Part shown: in pieces, positions 1 through 9,709 of the stretch
Layout of the letters: the number at the start of each line of letters is the position of its first letter
Position numbering within the stretch: the first letter of the stretch is position 1
Origin: Belliella baltica DSM 15883
GTDB lineage: Bacteria; Bacteroidota; Bacteroidia; Cytophagales; Cyclobacteriaceae
Assembly (NCBI RefSeq): GCF_000265405.1
Contig: NC_018010.1
Coordinates: 434,001 to 498,000, forward strand
Length of the DNA stretch: 64,000 nt
Direction of reading: 5' to 3'
Notes under the pieces: generated by a model
Database searches by the model: none
What the model saw: the letters and a program-made list of their open reading frames with translations, nothing else
Told to the model about the DNA's origin: nothing
Made by a program: the position numbers and the translations under genes

Positions 1-389
1 ACACAAGTATGGATATCCTCAAAATGTTGTTCAGGAGTCTTTTTGAGCTGATGGGTCAGGTGATTGAGAGAACCTTTGGTCAATAGGTTCATAACTTTCG
101 CTCCAGCCTCCACCAACCAATCCACCGAAGCAGGGGTATCTACAAAACCAAGTACTTCCACCCTGTCGGAATAGCCTTTTTCGGCAGCCCATTGGGTGAT
201 TTTCTTGACACCTTCCATCTCACCCCGAGAAACTCTTGCCGACGCCACTTCGATCCTATCCACCTTCAATTCCTCCAATAGCAACTTGGCTATCTGAAGC
301 TTTTCAGAAGGTAAAAAGGACACGCCCGAGGTCTGCTCTCCATCCCTCAGTGTGGTATCCATGATTTCTATTTTACGGTGTGTTCCCAT
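1..389 (-). CDS. LeuA-family acyltransferase (2-isopropylmalate/citramalate synthase type), 3' part outside window
   Basis: The ATG at 389 opens a reading frame that runs off the left edge without a stop, so only about 129 N-terminal residues are seen. Residues 8-24 contain [14 protein letters not shown], the metal- and substrate-binding start of the DRE-TIM metallolyase family (LeuA, CimA, homocitrate synthase). It is a second LeuA-type gene downstream of leuD in the same operon, beside the complete leuA at 2663-4174. In other Bacteroidota genes at this place are called citramalate synthase or 2-isopropylmalate synthase. A citramalate role would feed isoleucine synthesis through LeuCD and LeuB without threonine deaminase, but the specificity residues lie outside the window. 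The family is clear; the substrate is not. Confidence 0.85.
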   Translation of the reverse strand, partial: MGTHRKIEIMDTTLRDGEQTSGVSFLPSEKLQIAKLLLEELKVDRIEVASARVSRGEMEGVKKITQWAAEKGYSDRVEVLGFVDTPASVDWLVEAGAKVMNLLTKGSLNHLTHQLKKTPEQHFEDIHTC

Positions 390-394
390 GTGAT

Positions 395-616
395 TTTAGA
401 TTTGAGACGTGAGATGTGAGAAATGAGATTTGAGATGTGGGTTTTTAGACTCCAATTATCCAGGATCATCAGCTGAATCAGCGTCATCCCGATGCTCGTG
501 ACAGGTTCAGCGTTCTTCATACTACCAAAACTCAACCTTGCTATTTTATTTTTGAAGACCTCAAAGGTCTCTTGAATGTCTTTACTTCTAGAATCTCGTC
601 TCTAATCTCTCGCTTC
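395..616. repeat. Spacer with heptad-periodic tracts and a degenerate ATCAGCG-type repeat
   Basis: The 257-bp gap between the second LeuA-family gene and leuD holds no gene. At 395-436 six successive heptamers (TTTAGAT, TTGAGAC, GTGAGAT, GTGAGAA, ATGAGAT, TTGAGAT) stand in strict 7-bp register. Around 585-616 a similar 7-bp register is visible on the minus strand (GCGAGAG, ATTAGAG, ACGAGAT). Between them, 463-516 carries words such as ATCAGCGTCATC and TTCAGCGTTC that recur at 17719-17899, 21829-22072 and 24331-24397. These are dispersed intergenic repeats of unknown role. Confidence 0.6.
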
Positions 617-646
617 TCGAAATTCATCCCTCAGCCTTCATCCTTT

Positions 647-1240
647 CTAAACTCTTTCTTTCTCAAACTCCTCTATCTCTTCTTTTAAATTTAAAAGGTA
701 GTCTATGTCATCAAAGCCATTTTTCATGTTCTCCTTTTTATAAGCATTGATTTCAAAGGATTCTGATTGACCTGTGCTCAACAGGGTTATTTTTTGTGTA
801 TCTATATCCACTTCTACTTCTGTGCTTGGATCAGCTTCAACTGCTGCAAACAAAACCTCTGCAAATTCAGCACTGATAGTAACAGGAAGTACACCGATAT
901 TCAGGCAATTATTTTTGAAGATATCGGCAAAGAAACTTGATACGACACATCTGAAACCATAGTCATACAATGCCCAAACAGCATGTTCCCTACTCGAGCC
1001 AGAACCAAAGTTTCTACCTGCGAGGAGAATTTTTCCAGAATAAGTGGAGTCATTCAATACAAAATCCTTTTTTGGATTGCCCTCTACATCATATCTCCAA
1101 TCTCTGAATAGATTGTCTCCAAAACCTTCCCGTTCTGTAGCTTTCAAAAACCTTGCAGGGATGATTTGATCTGTGTCCACATTTTCGTTTGGAAGCGGGA
1201 TGACTGTTGAAGTCAATACATTAAATTTATCGTAAGCCAT
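647..1240 (-). CDS. leuD: 3-isopropylmalate dehydratase small subunit
   Basis: LeuD forms a heterodimer with LeuC that isomerises 2-isopropylmalate to 3-isopropylmalate in cytoplasmic leucine synthesis. The 197-residue protein has the usual length for the family. The NVDTDQIIPARFL segment near the N terminus and NFGSGSSREHA near residues 77-87 are the swivel-domain signatures that close the aconitase-type active site. It lies 19 bp downstream of leuC on the same strand, as expected for co-translated subunits. If the downstream LeuA-family enzyme makes citramalate, LeuCD would also isomerise citramalate. Confidence 0.97.
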   Translation of the reverse strand: MAYDKFNVLTSTVIPLPNENVDTDQIIPARFLKATEREGFGDNLFRDWRYDVEGNPKKDFVLNDSTYSGKILLAGRNFGSGSSREHAVWALYDYGFRCVVSSFFADIFKNNCLNIGVLPVTISAEFAEVLFAAVEADPSTEVEVDIDTQKITLLSTGQSESFEINAYKKENMKNGFDDIDYLLNLKEEIEEFEKERV

Positions 1241-1259
1241 TTTTTCCTTTTTTTAAGAA

Positions 1260-2660
1260 TTAAAAGATCTCTCTAGGGTCACATATTTCACCTTTGACAG
1301 CTACTGCTGCTACAGTCAATGGACTGGCGAGCATAGTTCTTGCTCCAGGCCCTTGTCTTCCTTCAAAGTTTCTATTTGAAGTAGAAACCGCGTATTTCCC
1401 TGAAGGAATCTTATCATCATTCATCGCCAAACAAGCAGAACAACCCGGTTGTCTCAACTCAAATCCTGCTTCTTCCAAGATTTTAACCAAACCTTCTTCG
1501 TGAGCCATTTTCTCTACTTCCCTAGATCCCGGAACGATCCAAGCAGTGATGTTATCCGCCTTTTTCTTACCCTTCACATAATTGGCAACTGATCTGATAT
1601 CTTCGATTCGGCCATTGGTACAGCTTCCTACGAAAACAAAATCAACTTTCTTTCCTTGTATCGCTTCACCTGGAGCAAACCCCATATAGTCTAGTGACTT
1701 CAAGTAAGAAGATTTGTTGCTTCCTTCCATACCTTCGGTACTTGGGATATTCCCTTTGACTTTGATACCCATTCCTGGATTGGTACCATAAGTAATCATT
1801 GGCTCAATATCCGCTGCATCGAAATGATATTCTTTATCGAAAACAGCTCCATCATCCGTCTTCAGCGACCTCCAATAAGACACCGCTTTGTCCCATTCTT
1901 CTCCTTTTGGAGCATATTGCTTTCCTTTTAGGTAATCAAATGTCGTTTCGTCAGGGGCGATTAGACCTCCTCTGGCACCCATTTCGATACTCATGTTGCA
2001 GATGGTCATTCTTGCTTCCATACTTAAGCTTTCGATTGCCGAGCCAGCATATTCCACAAAATAACCCGTAGCACCTGCCGCAGAGATTTTAGCGATGATG
2101 TATAAAATAATATCTTTTGAAGTCACTCCTGCACCTAACTCACCATCAACTGTGATGCGCATTTTCTTGGCTTTGCTTTGCATGATACATTGCGTAGCCA
2201 AGACCATTTCCACTTCTGATGTACCAATACCAAAAGCAATCGCTCCAAAAGCACCGTGTGTAGAAGTATGGCTATCTCCACAAACAATCGTCATTCCTGG
2301 CTGTGTGATTCCCAATTCTGGACCAATCACATGAACAATGCCATGGTGAGCAGAACCCAAATCATGCAATTCAATGCCATGCTTCTTACAGTTTTCACGA
2401 AGCTTTTCAACTTGCATTCTTGAAAGCTTGTCTTTAATGGTCTTATCTTGATCCACCGTTGGCACATTGTGATCTGGTGTGCCCACAGTCCTTTGAGGAT
2501 GAAGAACACCTACGCCACGTTTTTCCAAATTCAAAAATGCAACAGGGCTAGTTACCTCATGGATAAAATGCTTATCAATGAAGAATACATCCGGTCCTGA
2601 TGGGACAGATTTGACCACATGTGCATCCCAAATTTTATCGAATAATGTTTTCTTTTCCAT
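1260..2660 (-). CDS. leuC: 3-isopropylmalate dehydratase large subunit
   Basis: The catalytic aconitase-type subunit carries a [4Fe-4S] cluster and works with LeuD. The 466-residue length is typical. Cluster-ligand motifs are visible: GSCTNGR in the middle third and GCSACLAMN about 60 residues later. The N terminus [16 protein letters not shown] is standard for LeuC. The start lies 2 bp after the leuA stop, so translation is probably coupled. It sits between leuA and leuD in the ilv-leu operon and would share the leader attenuator in front of ilvD. No anomaly seen. Confidence 0.97.
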   Translation of the reverse strand: MEKKTLFDKIWDAHVVKSVPSGPDVFFIDKHFIHEVTSPVAFLNLEKRGVGVLHPQRTVGTPDHNVPTVDQDKTIKDKLSRMQVEKLRENCKKHGIELHDLGSAHHGIVHVIGPELGITQPGMTIVCGDSHTSTHGAFGAIAFGIGTSEVEMVLATQCIMQSKAKKMRITVDGELGAGVTSKDIILYIIAKISAAGATGYFVEYAGSAIESLSMEARMTICNMSIEMGARGGLIAPDETTFDYLKGKQYAPKGEEWDKAVSYWRSLKTDDGAVFDKEYHFDAADIEPMITYGTNPGMGIKVKGNIPSTEGMEGSNKSSYLKSLDYMGFAPGEAIQGKKVDFVFVGSCTNGRIEDIRSVANYVKGKKKADNITAWIVPGSREVEKMAHEEGLVKILEEAGFELRQPGCSACLAMNDDKIPSGKYAVSTSNRNFEGRQGPGARTMLASPLTVAAVAVKGEICDPREIF

Positions 2661-2662
2661 AA

Positions 2663-4174
2663 TTAAGCTACTGTCACTTTATTTTTGACCGGTATTTTAT
2701 TTAAAGCATCTACAAATGCCTGCGCAGATGCAACTACGATATCTGTATTGGAAGAAAAACCATAATAAGGGATTTTCCCTTGCATGATTCTCATGTGTAC
2801 TTTCGCCACATCATCACTTCCAGCAGTAATAGCTTGAATCAGAAATTCTTCCAACTCAATATCCGGCTTTACGATTTTTTCGATAGATTTAAGCACTGCA
2901 TCTACAGGGCCATTTCCACTGGATGAAGCTTGCTTAATTTTATCACCGACTTTCAGAGTAACGCTTGCTTTGATAGAGCCGTTGGACTCATAACTTACTT
3001 TCTCTAGTTCGATAAAAGTTGATTCATCCACATATTTTCCAACCAAAGAAAGTAGGTCTTTTGGTGTGATATCTCTTTTTGAATCCGCTAGAACCAAAAA
3101 CTCTTCATACACTTCGTTCAAGGCCTCACCTTCCAACACCACTCCCAAAGCATCCAAATGGTGTTTCAATGCAGCTCTTCCACTTCTTGCTGTCAAGACA
3201 ATAGAGGATTCATGAACTCCAACATCCTTAGGATCGATAATTTCATAATTTTCTCGGTGCTTCAACACACCATCCTGATGGATTCCTGATGAATGTGCAA
3301 AGGCATTTCTTCCTACAATGGCCTTATTCGGCTGCACGGGCATATTCATCAATTTGGAAATCAACCTGCTAGTCTCGTATATCCTAGGGGTAACAATACT
3401 CGTTTCCACAGGAATATCATGGTGGCACTTGATGGCCATGACCACTTCTTCCATGGAAGTATTTCCAGCTCTTTCGCCTATCCCATTGATCGTAACCTCC
3501 ACTTGTCTCGCTCCATTCTGAACACCAGAAATAGTGTTGGCTGTCGCCATTCCCAAGTCATTGTGACAGTGGGTCGCAATGATTGCTTTATCAATGTTGG
3601 AAACATTTTCTTTCAAATGTCTGATAATTGCTCCGTATTGTTCTGGTAGGCAATATCCAGTTGTGTCAGGAATATTGATTACGGTAGCACCGGCTTTGAT
3701 AGCCTGCTCTACGATTCGTGCAAGAAAATCCTTCTCAGCCCTTCCTGCATCTTCTGCATAAAATTCCACATCTTCTACATAGCGTTTGGCATATTTTACA
3801 GCCCTAACCGCCCGCTCGATGATTTCATCTGGCGTAGATCTGAGTTTGTATTGTATGTGAAAAGGAGACACACCGATTCCAGTATGAATCCTTCCTTTTT
3901 TGGCGTATTTCAGTGCTTCAGCAGCTACATCAATATCCTTTTCCACAGCTCTGGAAAGGGCGCAGATAATGGGATTTGATACAGCTTTGGAAATTTCAAC
4001 AACTGAATTGAAGTCACCTGGACTGGATATTGGAAATCCAGCTTCAATTACATCAACTCCCAGTTCTTCTAATGCCTTAGCGACCACGATCTTTTCTCGG
4101 GTGTTCAATTGACAACCCGGTACCTGTTCCCCATCACGAAGGGTGGTATCGAATATCCATAGCTTTTCACTCAT
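2663..4174 (-). CDS. leuA: 2-isopropylmalate synthase
   Basis: The enzyme condenses acetyl-CoA with 2-ketoisovalerate, the committed step of leucine synthesis. The 503-residue protein has the TIM-barrel start [15 protein letters not shown], the metal-binding HCHNDLG motif in the middle of the barrel, and a C-terminal part of about 120 residues matching the leucine-binding LeuA regulatory domain, so feedback inhibition by leucine is likely. It begins 4 bp after the ilvC stop and ends 2 bp before leuC. The PGCQ motif differs from TSGV in the second LeuA-family gene at 1-389, a hint that the two use different 2-oxo acids. Confidence 0.95.
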   Translation of the reverse strand: MSEKLWIFDTTLRDGEQVPGCQLNTREKIVVAKALEELGVDVIEAGFPISSPGDFNSVVEISKAVSNPIICALSRAVEKDIDVAAEALKYAKKGRIHTGIGVSPFHIQYKLRSTPDEIIERAVRAVKYAKRYVEDVEFYAEDAGRAEKDFLARIVEQAIKAGATVINIPDTTGYCLPEQYGAIIRHLKENVSNIDKAIIATHCHNDLGMATANTISGVQNGARQVEVTINGIGERAGNTSMEEVVMAIKCHHDIPVETSIVTPRIYETSRLISKLMNMPVQPNKAIVGRNAFAHSSGIHQDGVLKHRENYEIIDPKDVGVHESSIVLTARSGRAALKHHLDALGVVLEGEALNEVYEEFLVLADSKRDITPKDLLSLVGKYVDESTFIELEKVSYESNGSIKASVTLKVGDKIKQASSSGNGPVDAVLKSIEKIVKPDIELEEFLIQAITAGSDDVAKVHMRIMQGKIPYYGFSSNTDIVVASAQAFVDALNKIPVKNKVTVA

Positions 4175-4178
4175 AATA

Positions 4179-5222
4179 TCAGTTATTTTCGGGTCTTAAT
4201 TTTCTGACGGTTGCGCCAGCTTGCCACATTTCAGAATCTCTCAATTCTTTCAACTCAGCTTCTAATTTTACTCTATAGTCAGATTTGCTATTTGAATCAA
4301 TTGATTTTTGTGCTTCTTTTCCTGTTTTCACAGAATCATATAGCTCTTCAAAAACCGGCTTAGTAGCATCCCTAAATGGCTTCCACCAATCCAAGGCTCC
4401 TCTTTGTGCTGTAGTAGAGCAGTTGGCATACATCCAGTCCATGCCATTTTCTGCCACCAATGGCATCAAACTCTGTGTTAGTTCCTCCACTGTTTCATTG
4501 AATGCCTCCGAAGGAGTATGTCCATTTGCTCTCAACACTTCATACTGAGCAGCAAAGATTCCTTGAATAGCTCCCATCAAAGTTCCTCTTTCCCCTGTCA
4601 AATCAGATGTAACCTCTCTGTAAAAATCAGTTTCAAACAAGTACCCTGATCCAACACCTATTCCAAGTGCTACAACTCTATCTTTTGCTCTGCCTGTTCC
4701 GTCTTGGAAGATGGCATAGGAAGAGTTCAATCCTCTACCTTCTACAAACATTCTTCTCAAAGATGTTCCAGAACCTTTTGGAGCTACCAAGATCACATCC
4801 ACATCAGCTGGGGGAACGATACCTGTTTTCTCTTTGTATGTCACACCGAAACCATGAGAAAAATACAATGCTTTTCCAGGAGTAAGGTGTTTTTTCACTG
4901 AAGGCCAAAGTGCTATTTGTCCTGCATCAGAAAGTAAGAATTGAAGGATTGTCCCTTTTTCACAGGCTTCTTCCAATTCGAAAAGTGTCTCTCCAGGAAC
5001 CCAGCCATCAGCAACTGCTTTGTCCCAAGTCTTGGAATCTTTTCTCTGACCAACGATTACATTGAAGCCATTGTCCTTCAAGTTCAATGCTTGACCAGGA
5101 CCTTGTACTCCGTAACCCAATACGGCAATTACTTCGTCCTTCAATACTTCTCTAGCTTTCTCCAGTGGAAATTCCTCTCTGGTTACTACATTTTCTTCTA
5201 CTGATCCAAATTTCAGTTTCAT
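4179..5222 (-). CDS. ilvC: Ketol-acid reductoisomerase
   Basis: IlvC catalyses Mg2+- and NADPH-dependent isomerisation and reduction of acetolactate or acetohydroxybutyrate. The 347-residue protein has the N-terminal Rossmann signature [10 protein letters not shown] near residues 37-46, the loop APKGSG, and a C-terminal helical KARI domain with [18 protein letters not shown], which contains the metal-binding acidic residues. The N-terminal domain looks like the variant typical of Bacteroidota rather than the E. coli long form. It is the fourth gene of the operon, 11 bp after ilvN. Confidence 0.96.
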   Translation of the reverse strand: MKLKFGSVEENVVTREEFPLEKAREVLKDEVIAVLGYGVQGPGQALNLKDNGFNVIVGQRKDSKTWDKAVADGWVPGETLFELEEACEKGTILQFLLSDAGQIALWPSVKKHLTPGKALYFSHGFGVTYKEKTGIVPPADVDVILVAPKGSGTSLRRMFVEGRGLNSSYAIFQDGTGRAKDRVVALGIGVGSGYLFETDFYREVTSDLTGERGTLMGAIQGIFAAQYEVLRANGHTPSEAFNETVEELTQSLMPLVAENGMDWMYANCSTTAQRGALDWWKPFRDATKPVFEELYDSVKTGKEAQKSIDSNSKSDYRVKLEAELKELRDSEMWQAGATVRKLRPENN

Positions 5223-5233
5223 AGTTATTGGTT

Positions 5234-5746
5234 TTATAAGGTTTGATGATTTAAATATTCTGATACGGAAAATCTAGGCTTTGCTATGGCCACTCGGCCA
5301 GACCTAGAAAACTCAAGCAAACTGTAAGGCTTCAATGTCTCTAACAAGGCTTGAGTATCTTCTTTATGCCCTGTGAATTCTACTACCACAAATTCCTTTT
5401 CTGCTGCAATGATATGGGCATTATACTGTCTGATCACTTTTTCTAAGCTAGCGTCTAGACTATCTATGGGCAGTTTGTAAAGCGCAATTTCTTGATAGAC
5501 TACCTCCGTGTCCTTAAAATAATATGCTTTGATCACATCTGTGATTTTTTCTATTTGCTTGACCAATTGGATAATCTGGTCTTCTGTAACAGTACACTCG
5601 ATGGTGATTTTGTGGATTCCATCCAGTCGGCTTTCAGAAGCTGTAAGTGCATCTATATTGATCCCTCTTCTGGTGAAAATAATCGTGATCCTATTGAGGA
5701 TACCGATAAAATTTTCTGTATAAATTAATATGGTATAACGATTCAT
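5234..5746 (-). CDS. ilvN: Acetolactate synthase small (regulatory) subunit
   Basis: The 170-residue protein starts with an ACT domain (YTILIYTENFIGILNRI) that binds valine and confers feedback control on the IlvB catalytic subunit. The C-terminal half (about residues 90-160) matches the second domain of IlvN/IlvH. It lies 11 bp downstream of ilvB, the normal subunit pairing. The length is within the family range and no residue loss is apparent. The name ilvH would serve equally; I cannot distinguish the two by sequence alone. Confidence 0.95.
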   Translation of the reverse strand: MNRYTILIYTENFIGILNRITIIFTRRGINIDALTASESRLDGIHKITIECTVTEDQIIQLVKQIEKITDVIKAYYFKDTEVVYQEIALYKLPIDSLDASLEKVIRQYNAHIIAAEKEFVVVEFTGHKEDTQALLETLKPYSLLEFSRSGRVAIAKPRFSVSEYLNHQTL

Positions 5747-5757
5747 ATTTTCTTGAT

Positions 5758-7440
5758 TTAGCTTAGTCTAACCTCTTCTACTGAGCAGCCTGTAGCAATC
5801 ATTGGGAATACATTATCTTCTTTTTCCACGACCACCTCCAAGAAATATGGTCCATCATGTAAAAACATATCTGCTACCGCTTCGCTTAGACCTTCTCTTT
5901 CGGAGACCTTAGAAGCCTTGATGCTGTAGGCTTCTGCTATTTTGATGAAATCAGGATTATCTAATTCGGTGAATGAATATCGCCTGTCAAAAAACATCTG
6001 TTGCCACTGCCTTACCATTCCAAGGAAATTATTATTCAAAAGCACAACTTTTACGGGTGCTTTAGTCTGCATAATCGTTCCTAGTTCTTGGATAGTCATT
6101 TGGATCCCTCCATCTCCGACCACACAGATTACCTGACGGCTAAAATCATACATCTGTGCACCTAAAGCTGCAGGAAGGGCAAAACCCATTGTTCCCAAGC
6201 CTCCTGATGTAACTTGTGTCTTAGAAGTTTTATAGTCAAAATACCTCCAAGCTATCATTTGATGTTGCCCAACATCCGTCACCAAAATAGCGTCATCGGC
6301 TTTATATTGATTGATAAAGCGAATCACTTCTCCCATCGTAAGACCAGTCTTAGTAGGTGAAAGATCATTGGCAATGACAGATTCCTTCTCTAATAATTCT
6401 AATTCCCTGAATTTACTAAGCCATTCCTGATGATTTTTTTTGTCAACTACCGCAGTCAATAAGGATAAACTTTGTTTACAATCCCCCAAAACAGGAGCAT
6501 CTGCAAATACATTTTTATTGATTTCTGCTGGATCCAATTCTAAGTGGACAACCTTTGCTTGCTTTGCATAACGCTTCAAATCTCCAGTAACGCGATCATC
6601 AAATCGCATCCCAATTGCAATCAAAACGTCGCATTGATTAGTTAGCATATTTGGTGCATAGTTACCATGCATACCAAGCTTGCCCACATAAGAAGGGTGC
6701 TCTTCAGAAATCGCTCCTGAACCCAAAAGAGTACAGGCTGCAGGTATCCCTGTTTTGTCCAAAAATGCTCTTAGCTCCTCCTCTGCCTTGCCAATCACAA
6801 CACCTTGGCCATATAAAACATAGGGTCTTTTTGCTTCATTGATCAATTCAGCTGCTTTCTGAACCTCATCTTTTTTGACTTCGAAATATGGCCTATAGGA
6901 TCTGATACTTAGACAAGGCACATAATTAAACTCTCCAGCTTCAGTCTGTGCATTTTTTGTGATGTCAATCAAAACTGGCCCTGGACGACCTGATCTTGCA
7001 ATATGAAAACCTTTTGCAATTGCCGGTGCTATATCTTCTGCTCTTCTTACCTGAATATTCCATTTGGTGACAGGCATGGAAATACCAACTACATCGGTTT
7101 CCTGAAAAGCATCTGTCCCCAAAAGATGGGCTGCCACTTGGCCAGTAATACAAACCAAAGGCGTACTATCTATCATCGCATCAGCAAGGCCTGTAATCAA
7201 GTTAGTAGCTCCTGGTCCTGATGTTGCCAAAGCCACTCCTACCTGTCCAGAAACGCGGGCATAGCCTTGCGCAGCATGGATTGCCCCTTGCTCATGACGT
7301 GTCAAAACATGCCTGATCTGATCACTATAATCATACAATGCATCATACACCGGCATAATTGCCCCTCCTGGATAGCCAAAAATATGTTTAGCGTTTTCGG
7401 CAATTAATGATCTCACTACGATATCTGCTCCTCTTATCAT
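5758..7440 (-). CDS. ilvB: Acetolactate synthase catalytic subunit
   Basis: This thiamine-diphosphate enzyme makes 2-acetolactate from pyruvate and 2-aceto-2-hydroxybutyrate from pyruvate plus 2-ketobutyrate. The 560 residues contain the cofactor-activating Glu in LTRHEQGAIHAAQGYA (about residues 47-62), a central FAD-binding domain, and the C-terminal ThDP motif beginning GDGG and ending LLNNNFLG. The start is 12 bp after the ilvD stop. Gene order ilvD-ilvB-ilvN-ilvC is the common Bacteroidota arrangement. Confidence 0.97.
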   Translation of the reverse strand: MIRGADIVVRSLIAENAKHIFGYPGGAIMPVYDALYDYSDQIRHVLTRHEQGAIHAAQGYARVSGQVGVALATSGPGATNLITGLADAMIDSTPLVCITGQVAAHLLGTDAFQETDVVGISMPVTKWNIQVRRAEDIAPAIAKGFHIARSGRPGPVLIDITKNAQTEAGEFNYVPCLSIRSYRPYFEVKKDEVQKAAELINEAKRPYVLYGQGVVIGKAEEELRAFLDKTGIPAACTLLGSGAISEEHPSYVGKLGMHGNYAPNMLTNQCDVLIAIGMRFDDRVTGDLKRYAKQAKVVHLELDPAEINKNVFADAPVLGDCKQSLSLLTAVVDKKNHQEWLSKFRELELLEKESVIANDLSPTKTGLTMGEVIRFINQYKADDAILVTDVGQHQMIAWRYFDYKTSKTQVTSGGLGTMGFALPAALGAQMYDFSRQVICVVGDGGIQMTIQELGTIMQTKAPVKVVLLNNNFLGMVRQWQQMFFDRRYSFTELDNPDFIKIAEAYSIKASKVSEREGLSEAVADMFLHDGPYFLEVVVEKEDNVFPMIATGCSVEEVRLS

Positions 7441-7452
7441 GGTGTTGGGATT

Positions 7453-9132
7453 TTATTGTTTGTCAGTTACGCAACCTTCCGAAGCTGTGGAAACCAATAA
7501 ATTGTATTTTTTTAAAGTGCCTTGTAGCCCTTCAGACTCCTTTCTCCTCCAAGTTTCCTTTCTTCTTGCTAACTCTTCATCATCTACATTACATGTCAAT
7601 TTCAAACCTTCTGCATCTATAGTGATTAAGTCACCGTCTCTTAGAAGTCCTATTGGACCACCGAGATATGCTTCTGGAGTAACATGTCCAACAACAAAGC
7701 CATGAGTGCCTCCAGAAAACCGTCCATCTGTAATCAAAGCTACATCTGAGCCCAAACCTGCTCCAATGATCATAGATGTGGGTTTAAGCATTTCAGGCAT
7801 ACCAGGCCCACCTTTAGGTCCAATATTGCGGATTACTAAAACTTCTCCTTTCTTTACCTTATGATCTCTTATGGCATCATTTGCCTCCTGTTCTGAATCA
7901 AATACTCGCGCAGGACCAGTAAAAGAGCTTCCCTCTTTTCCAGTGATTTTCGCTACCGCACCTTCAGGGGCGAGGTTCCCATCAAGAATACAAAGGTGTC
8001 CTATGTCTTTAATAGGCTGTTCTAAAGGATGAATTACATTCACCAAGGAAGGAACTATCGCATCGATACCCTCTAAGTTTTCAGCTAAAGTTTTTCCCGT
8101 AACCGTAAGACAATCCCCATGTAAAAAACCATTTTGTAGCATATATTTCATAAATGCTGGAAGCCCACCTTGTTCGTGAAGATCTTCCATCATAAATCTT
8201 CCTGACGGCTTAAAGTCACCTATCATCGGCGTTTTAGCATTGATAGCTTTGAAGTCTTGAATGGTAAAATCAATACCGGCTGTTTTAGCTATTGCAATGA
8301 TGTGCATTACAGCATTGGTACTTCCTCCAAGTGCAATGATAACTGTCACTGCATTTTCTAAGCTCTTTTTAGTAATGATATCACTTGGCTTGAGATCTTT
8401 CTCTAGCAAGATTTTCATGTATTTATTTACCTCACGACATTCCCTCAATTTCTCTGGTGAATTGGCTGGATAAGATGCAGAGTATGGTAAAGACATTCCC
8501 ATCGCTTCAATCGCCGAAGACATGGTGTTTGCTGTGTACATTCCTCCACAGGCACCTTTTCCAGGACAAGAATTTCGGATCACTCCATCATAATCTTCAT
8601 CAGAAATATTCCCATTGACTCGCTTGCCGAAGGCTTCAAAAGCCGAAACGATATTCAGCTTCTCACCTTTATAATTTCCCGAAGCGATCGTGCCACCATA
8701 CACCAAAATAGAAGGCCTGTTTGTACGTATCATCCCCATTAAAGCACCTGGCATATTCTTATCACAACCAGCAACAGAAATGCACCCATCAAAGGAGTGC
8801 CCAATGATAAACGATTCTACAGAATCTGCAATGATCTCTCTGGAGACTAAAGAATAGCGCATTCCCATGGTCCCCATAGTCGTACCATCAGATATGCCAA
8901 TGGTATTAAATACTAAACCGGTCAGATCATGCTCTTGAGAGGAAGCTTTGATCAGACCGGCGAAGTCGTTGAGATGCATGTTGCAAGGATTACTTTCATA
9001 TCCGCAACTGGCAACACCCACAAAGGGTTGGTTCATCTTTTTATCAGTCAAACCTGTGGCGTACAACATGGCCTTGCCTGCTGGATGCTCTTCGTTCTGA
9101 CTGATTTCCCAACTATACTTTTTCAAACTCAT
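7453..9132 (-). CDS. ilvD: Dihydroxy-acid dehydratase
   Basis: IlvD dehydrates 2,3-dihydroxy-isovalerate and -methylvalerate to the 2-oxo acids. The 559-residue protein shows the Fe-S ligand motifs [11 protein letters not shown] (about residues 123-133) and [14 protein letters not shown], and the C-terminal signature [16 protein letters not shown]. It is the first structural gene of the operon. Its ATG lies about 30 bp downstream of a strong intrinsic terminator (9164-9194) preceded by an Ile/Leu-rich leader peptide, so its expression should depend on charged branched-chain tRNA supply. Confidence 0.97.
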   Translation of the reverse strand: MSLKKYSWEISQNEEHPAGKAMLYATGLTDKKMNQPFVGVASCGYESNPCNMHLNDFAGLIKASSQEHDLTGLVFNTIGISDGTTMGTMGMRYSLVSREIIADSVESFIIGHSFDGCISVAGCDKNMPGALMGMIRTNRPSILVYGGTIASGNYKGEKLNIVSAFEAFGKRVNGNISDEDYDGVIRNSCPGKGACGGMYTANTMSSAIEAMGMSLPYSASYPANSPEKLRECREVNKYMKILLEKDLKPSDIITKKSLENAVTVIIALGGSTNAVMHIIAIAKTAGIDFTIQDFKAINAKTPMIGDFKPSGRFMMEDLHEQGGLPAFMKYMLQNGFLHGDCLTVTGKTLAENLEGIDAIVPSLVNVIHPLEQPIKDIGHLCILDGNLAPEGAVAKITGKEGSSFTGPARVFDSEQEANDAIRDHKVKKGEVLVIRNIGPKGGPGMPEMLKPTSMIIGAGLGSDVALITDGRFSGGTHGFVVGHVTPEAYLGGPIGLLRDGDLITIDAEGLKLTCNVDDEELARRKETWRRKESEGLQGTLKKYNLLVSTASEGCVTDKQ

Positions 9133-9163
9133 GGTTTAATAGGTTTATTTAATAAGCTTATAT

Positions 9164-9194
9164 AAAAAAAGTGCCTCAGTTGTATGAGGCACTT
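9164..9194 (-). terminator. Attenuator terminator of the ilv-leu operon
   Basis: On the minus strand the arms AAGTGCCTCA (9194-9185) and TGAGGCACTT (9178-9169) form a perfect 10-bp stem with loop TACAAC, followed at once by a T run. The segment at 9236-9227 (ATGAGGCGCT), which overlaps the leader-peptide stop codon, is complementary to the upstream arm AGTGCCTCAT with one G-U pair. It can therefore form an alternative 10-bp antiterminator. This is the geometry of ribosome-mediated transcription attenuation. Confidence 0.85.
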
Positions 9195-9232
9195 AGATGT
9201 ATATGGTTGTTTAATTTATATAGTCTAGCGCC

Positions 9233-9289
9233 TCATTGCTTTCCAATGATGAGAATAATAATTCCAATAAGGCTGACTGATTTAAACAT
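9233..9289 (-). CDS. Branched-chain leader peptide controlling the ilv-leu operon
   Basis: An 18-codon frame, MFKSVSLIGIIILIIGKQ, stands between the predicted promoter and the attenuator hairpin. Nine of 18 residues are Ile, Leu or Val, with the dense run at codons 7-15. The TGA stop overlaps the antiterminator arm. If the ribosome stalls on Ile or Leu codons, that arm is free to pair with the terminator's first arm. If it reaches the stop, it masks the arm and the terminator forms. Function as a sensor is inferred from this layout; the peptide itself probably has no role. It is too short for ordinary gene callers. Confidence 0.8.
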   Translation of the reverse strand: MFKSVSLIGIIILIIGKQ

Positions 9290-9328
9290 GTGGTTAGGTT
9301 TAATACTTTTCTTCTTTATTTGACAACA

Positions 9329-9359
9329 CAATATTAAACCTCTATTTCGACACTTACAA
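9329..9359 (-). promoter_or_regulatory. Candidate promoter of the ilv-leu operon
   Basis: On the minus strand a TTG at 9359-9357 and TAATATTG at 9336-9329 are separated by 20 bp. They resemble the Bacteroidota -33 TTG and -7 TAnnTTTG boxes, with one mismatch in the -7 box. The leader peptide would start about 40 bp downstream. No stronger match is seen in the vicinity. Confidence 0.4.
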
Positions 9360-9360
9360 T

Positions 9361-9677
9361 ATTTTAATTCTTTTTTTATCAAATCAATAACGTTTTCATA
9401 TTGTTATTAATAATTTTACAAAAATTTAATGTACTTTTTTTTGAATTTTACCTAATTTTATATTTTAAAAACTTGAATTATTTAAAAATTTTAAAATAAA
9501 AACCTGAATTTCATTAATGTTAACAAAAAGTTAATTTTTTTGATTTTTTTATAAAAATTTTTTTATAAAACATCAAATAAACAAATTAAAAGATGGTTTA
9601 TTAAAAAGAATATAAGTGATAAATCAATACTATATTTTGTTTTTAAATAAAAAACAAATGTATTTTTTAGAATCTTA
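9361..9677. other. Gene-free, extremely AT-rich divergent spacer
   Basis: The spacer between the divergent ilv operon and ispE is almost free of G and C, far more extreme than other gaps here. It contains long A and T runs and a near-direct duplication of TTTTTTTATAAAA around 9544-9568. I see no reading frame worth calling. It may supply UP-like or bendable promoter DNA for both operons; that is inference. Confidence 0.5.
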
Positions 9678-9685
9678 TAATTTTG
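9678..9685 (+). promoter_or_regulatory. Candidate -7 box of ispE
   Basis: TAATTTTG matches the Bacteroidota -7 consensus TAnnTTTG exactly and ends 24 bp before the ispE ATG, giving a short leader. No convincing -33 TTG box is found upstream, so the call rests on one box and on position. Confidence 0.4.
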
Positions 9686-9709
9686 CTAGAGAATTTTTAA
9701 TTTCGAACT

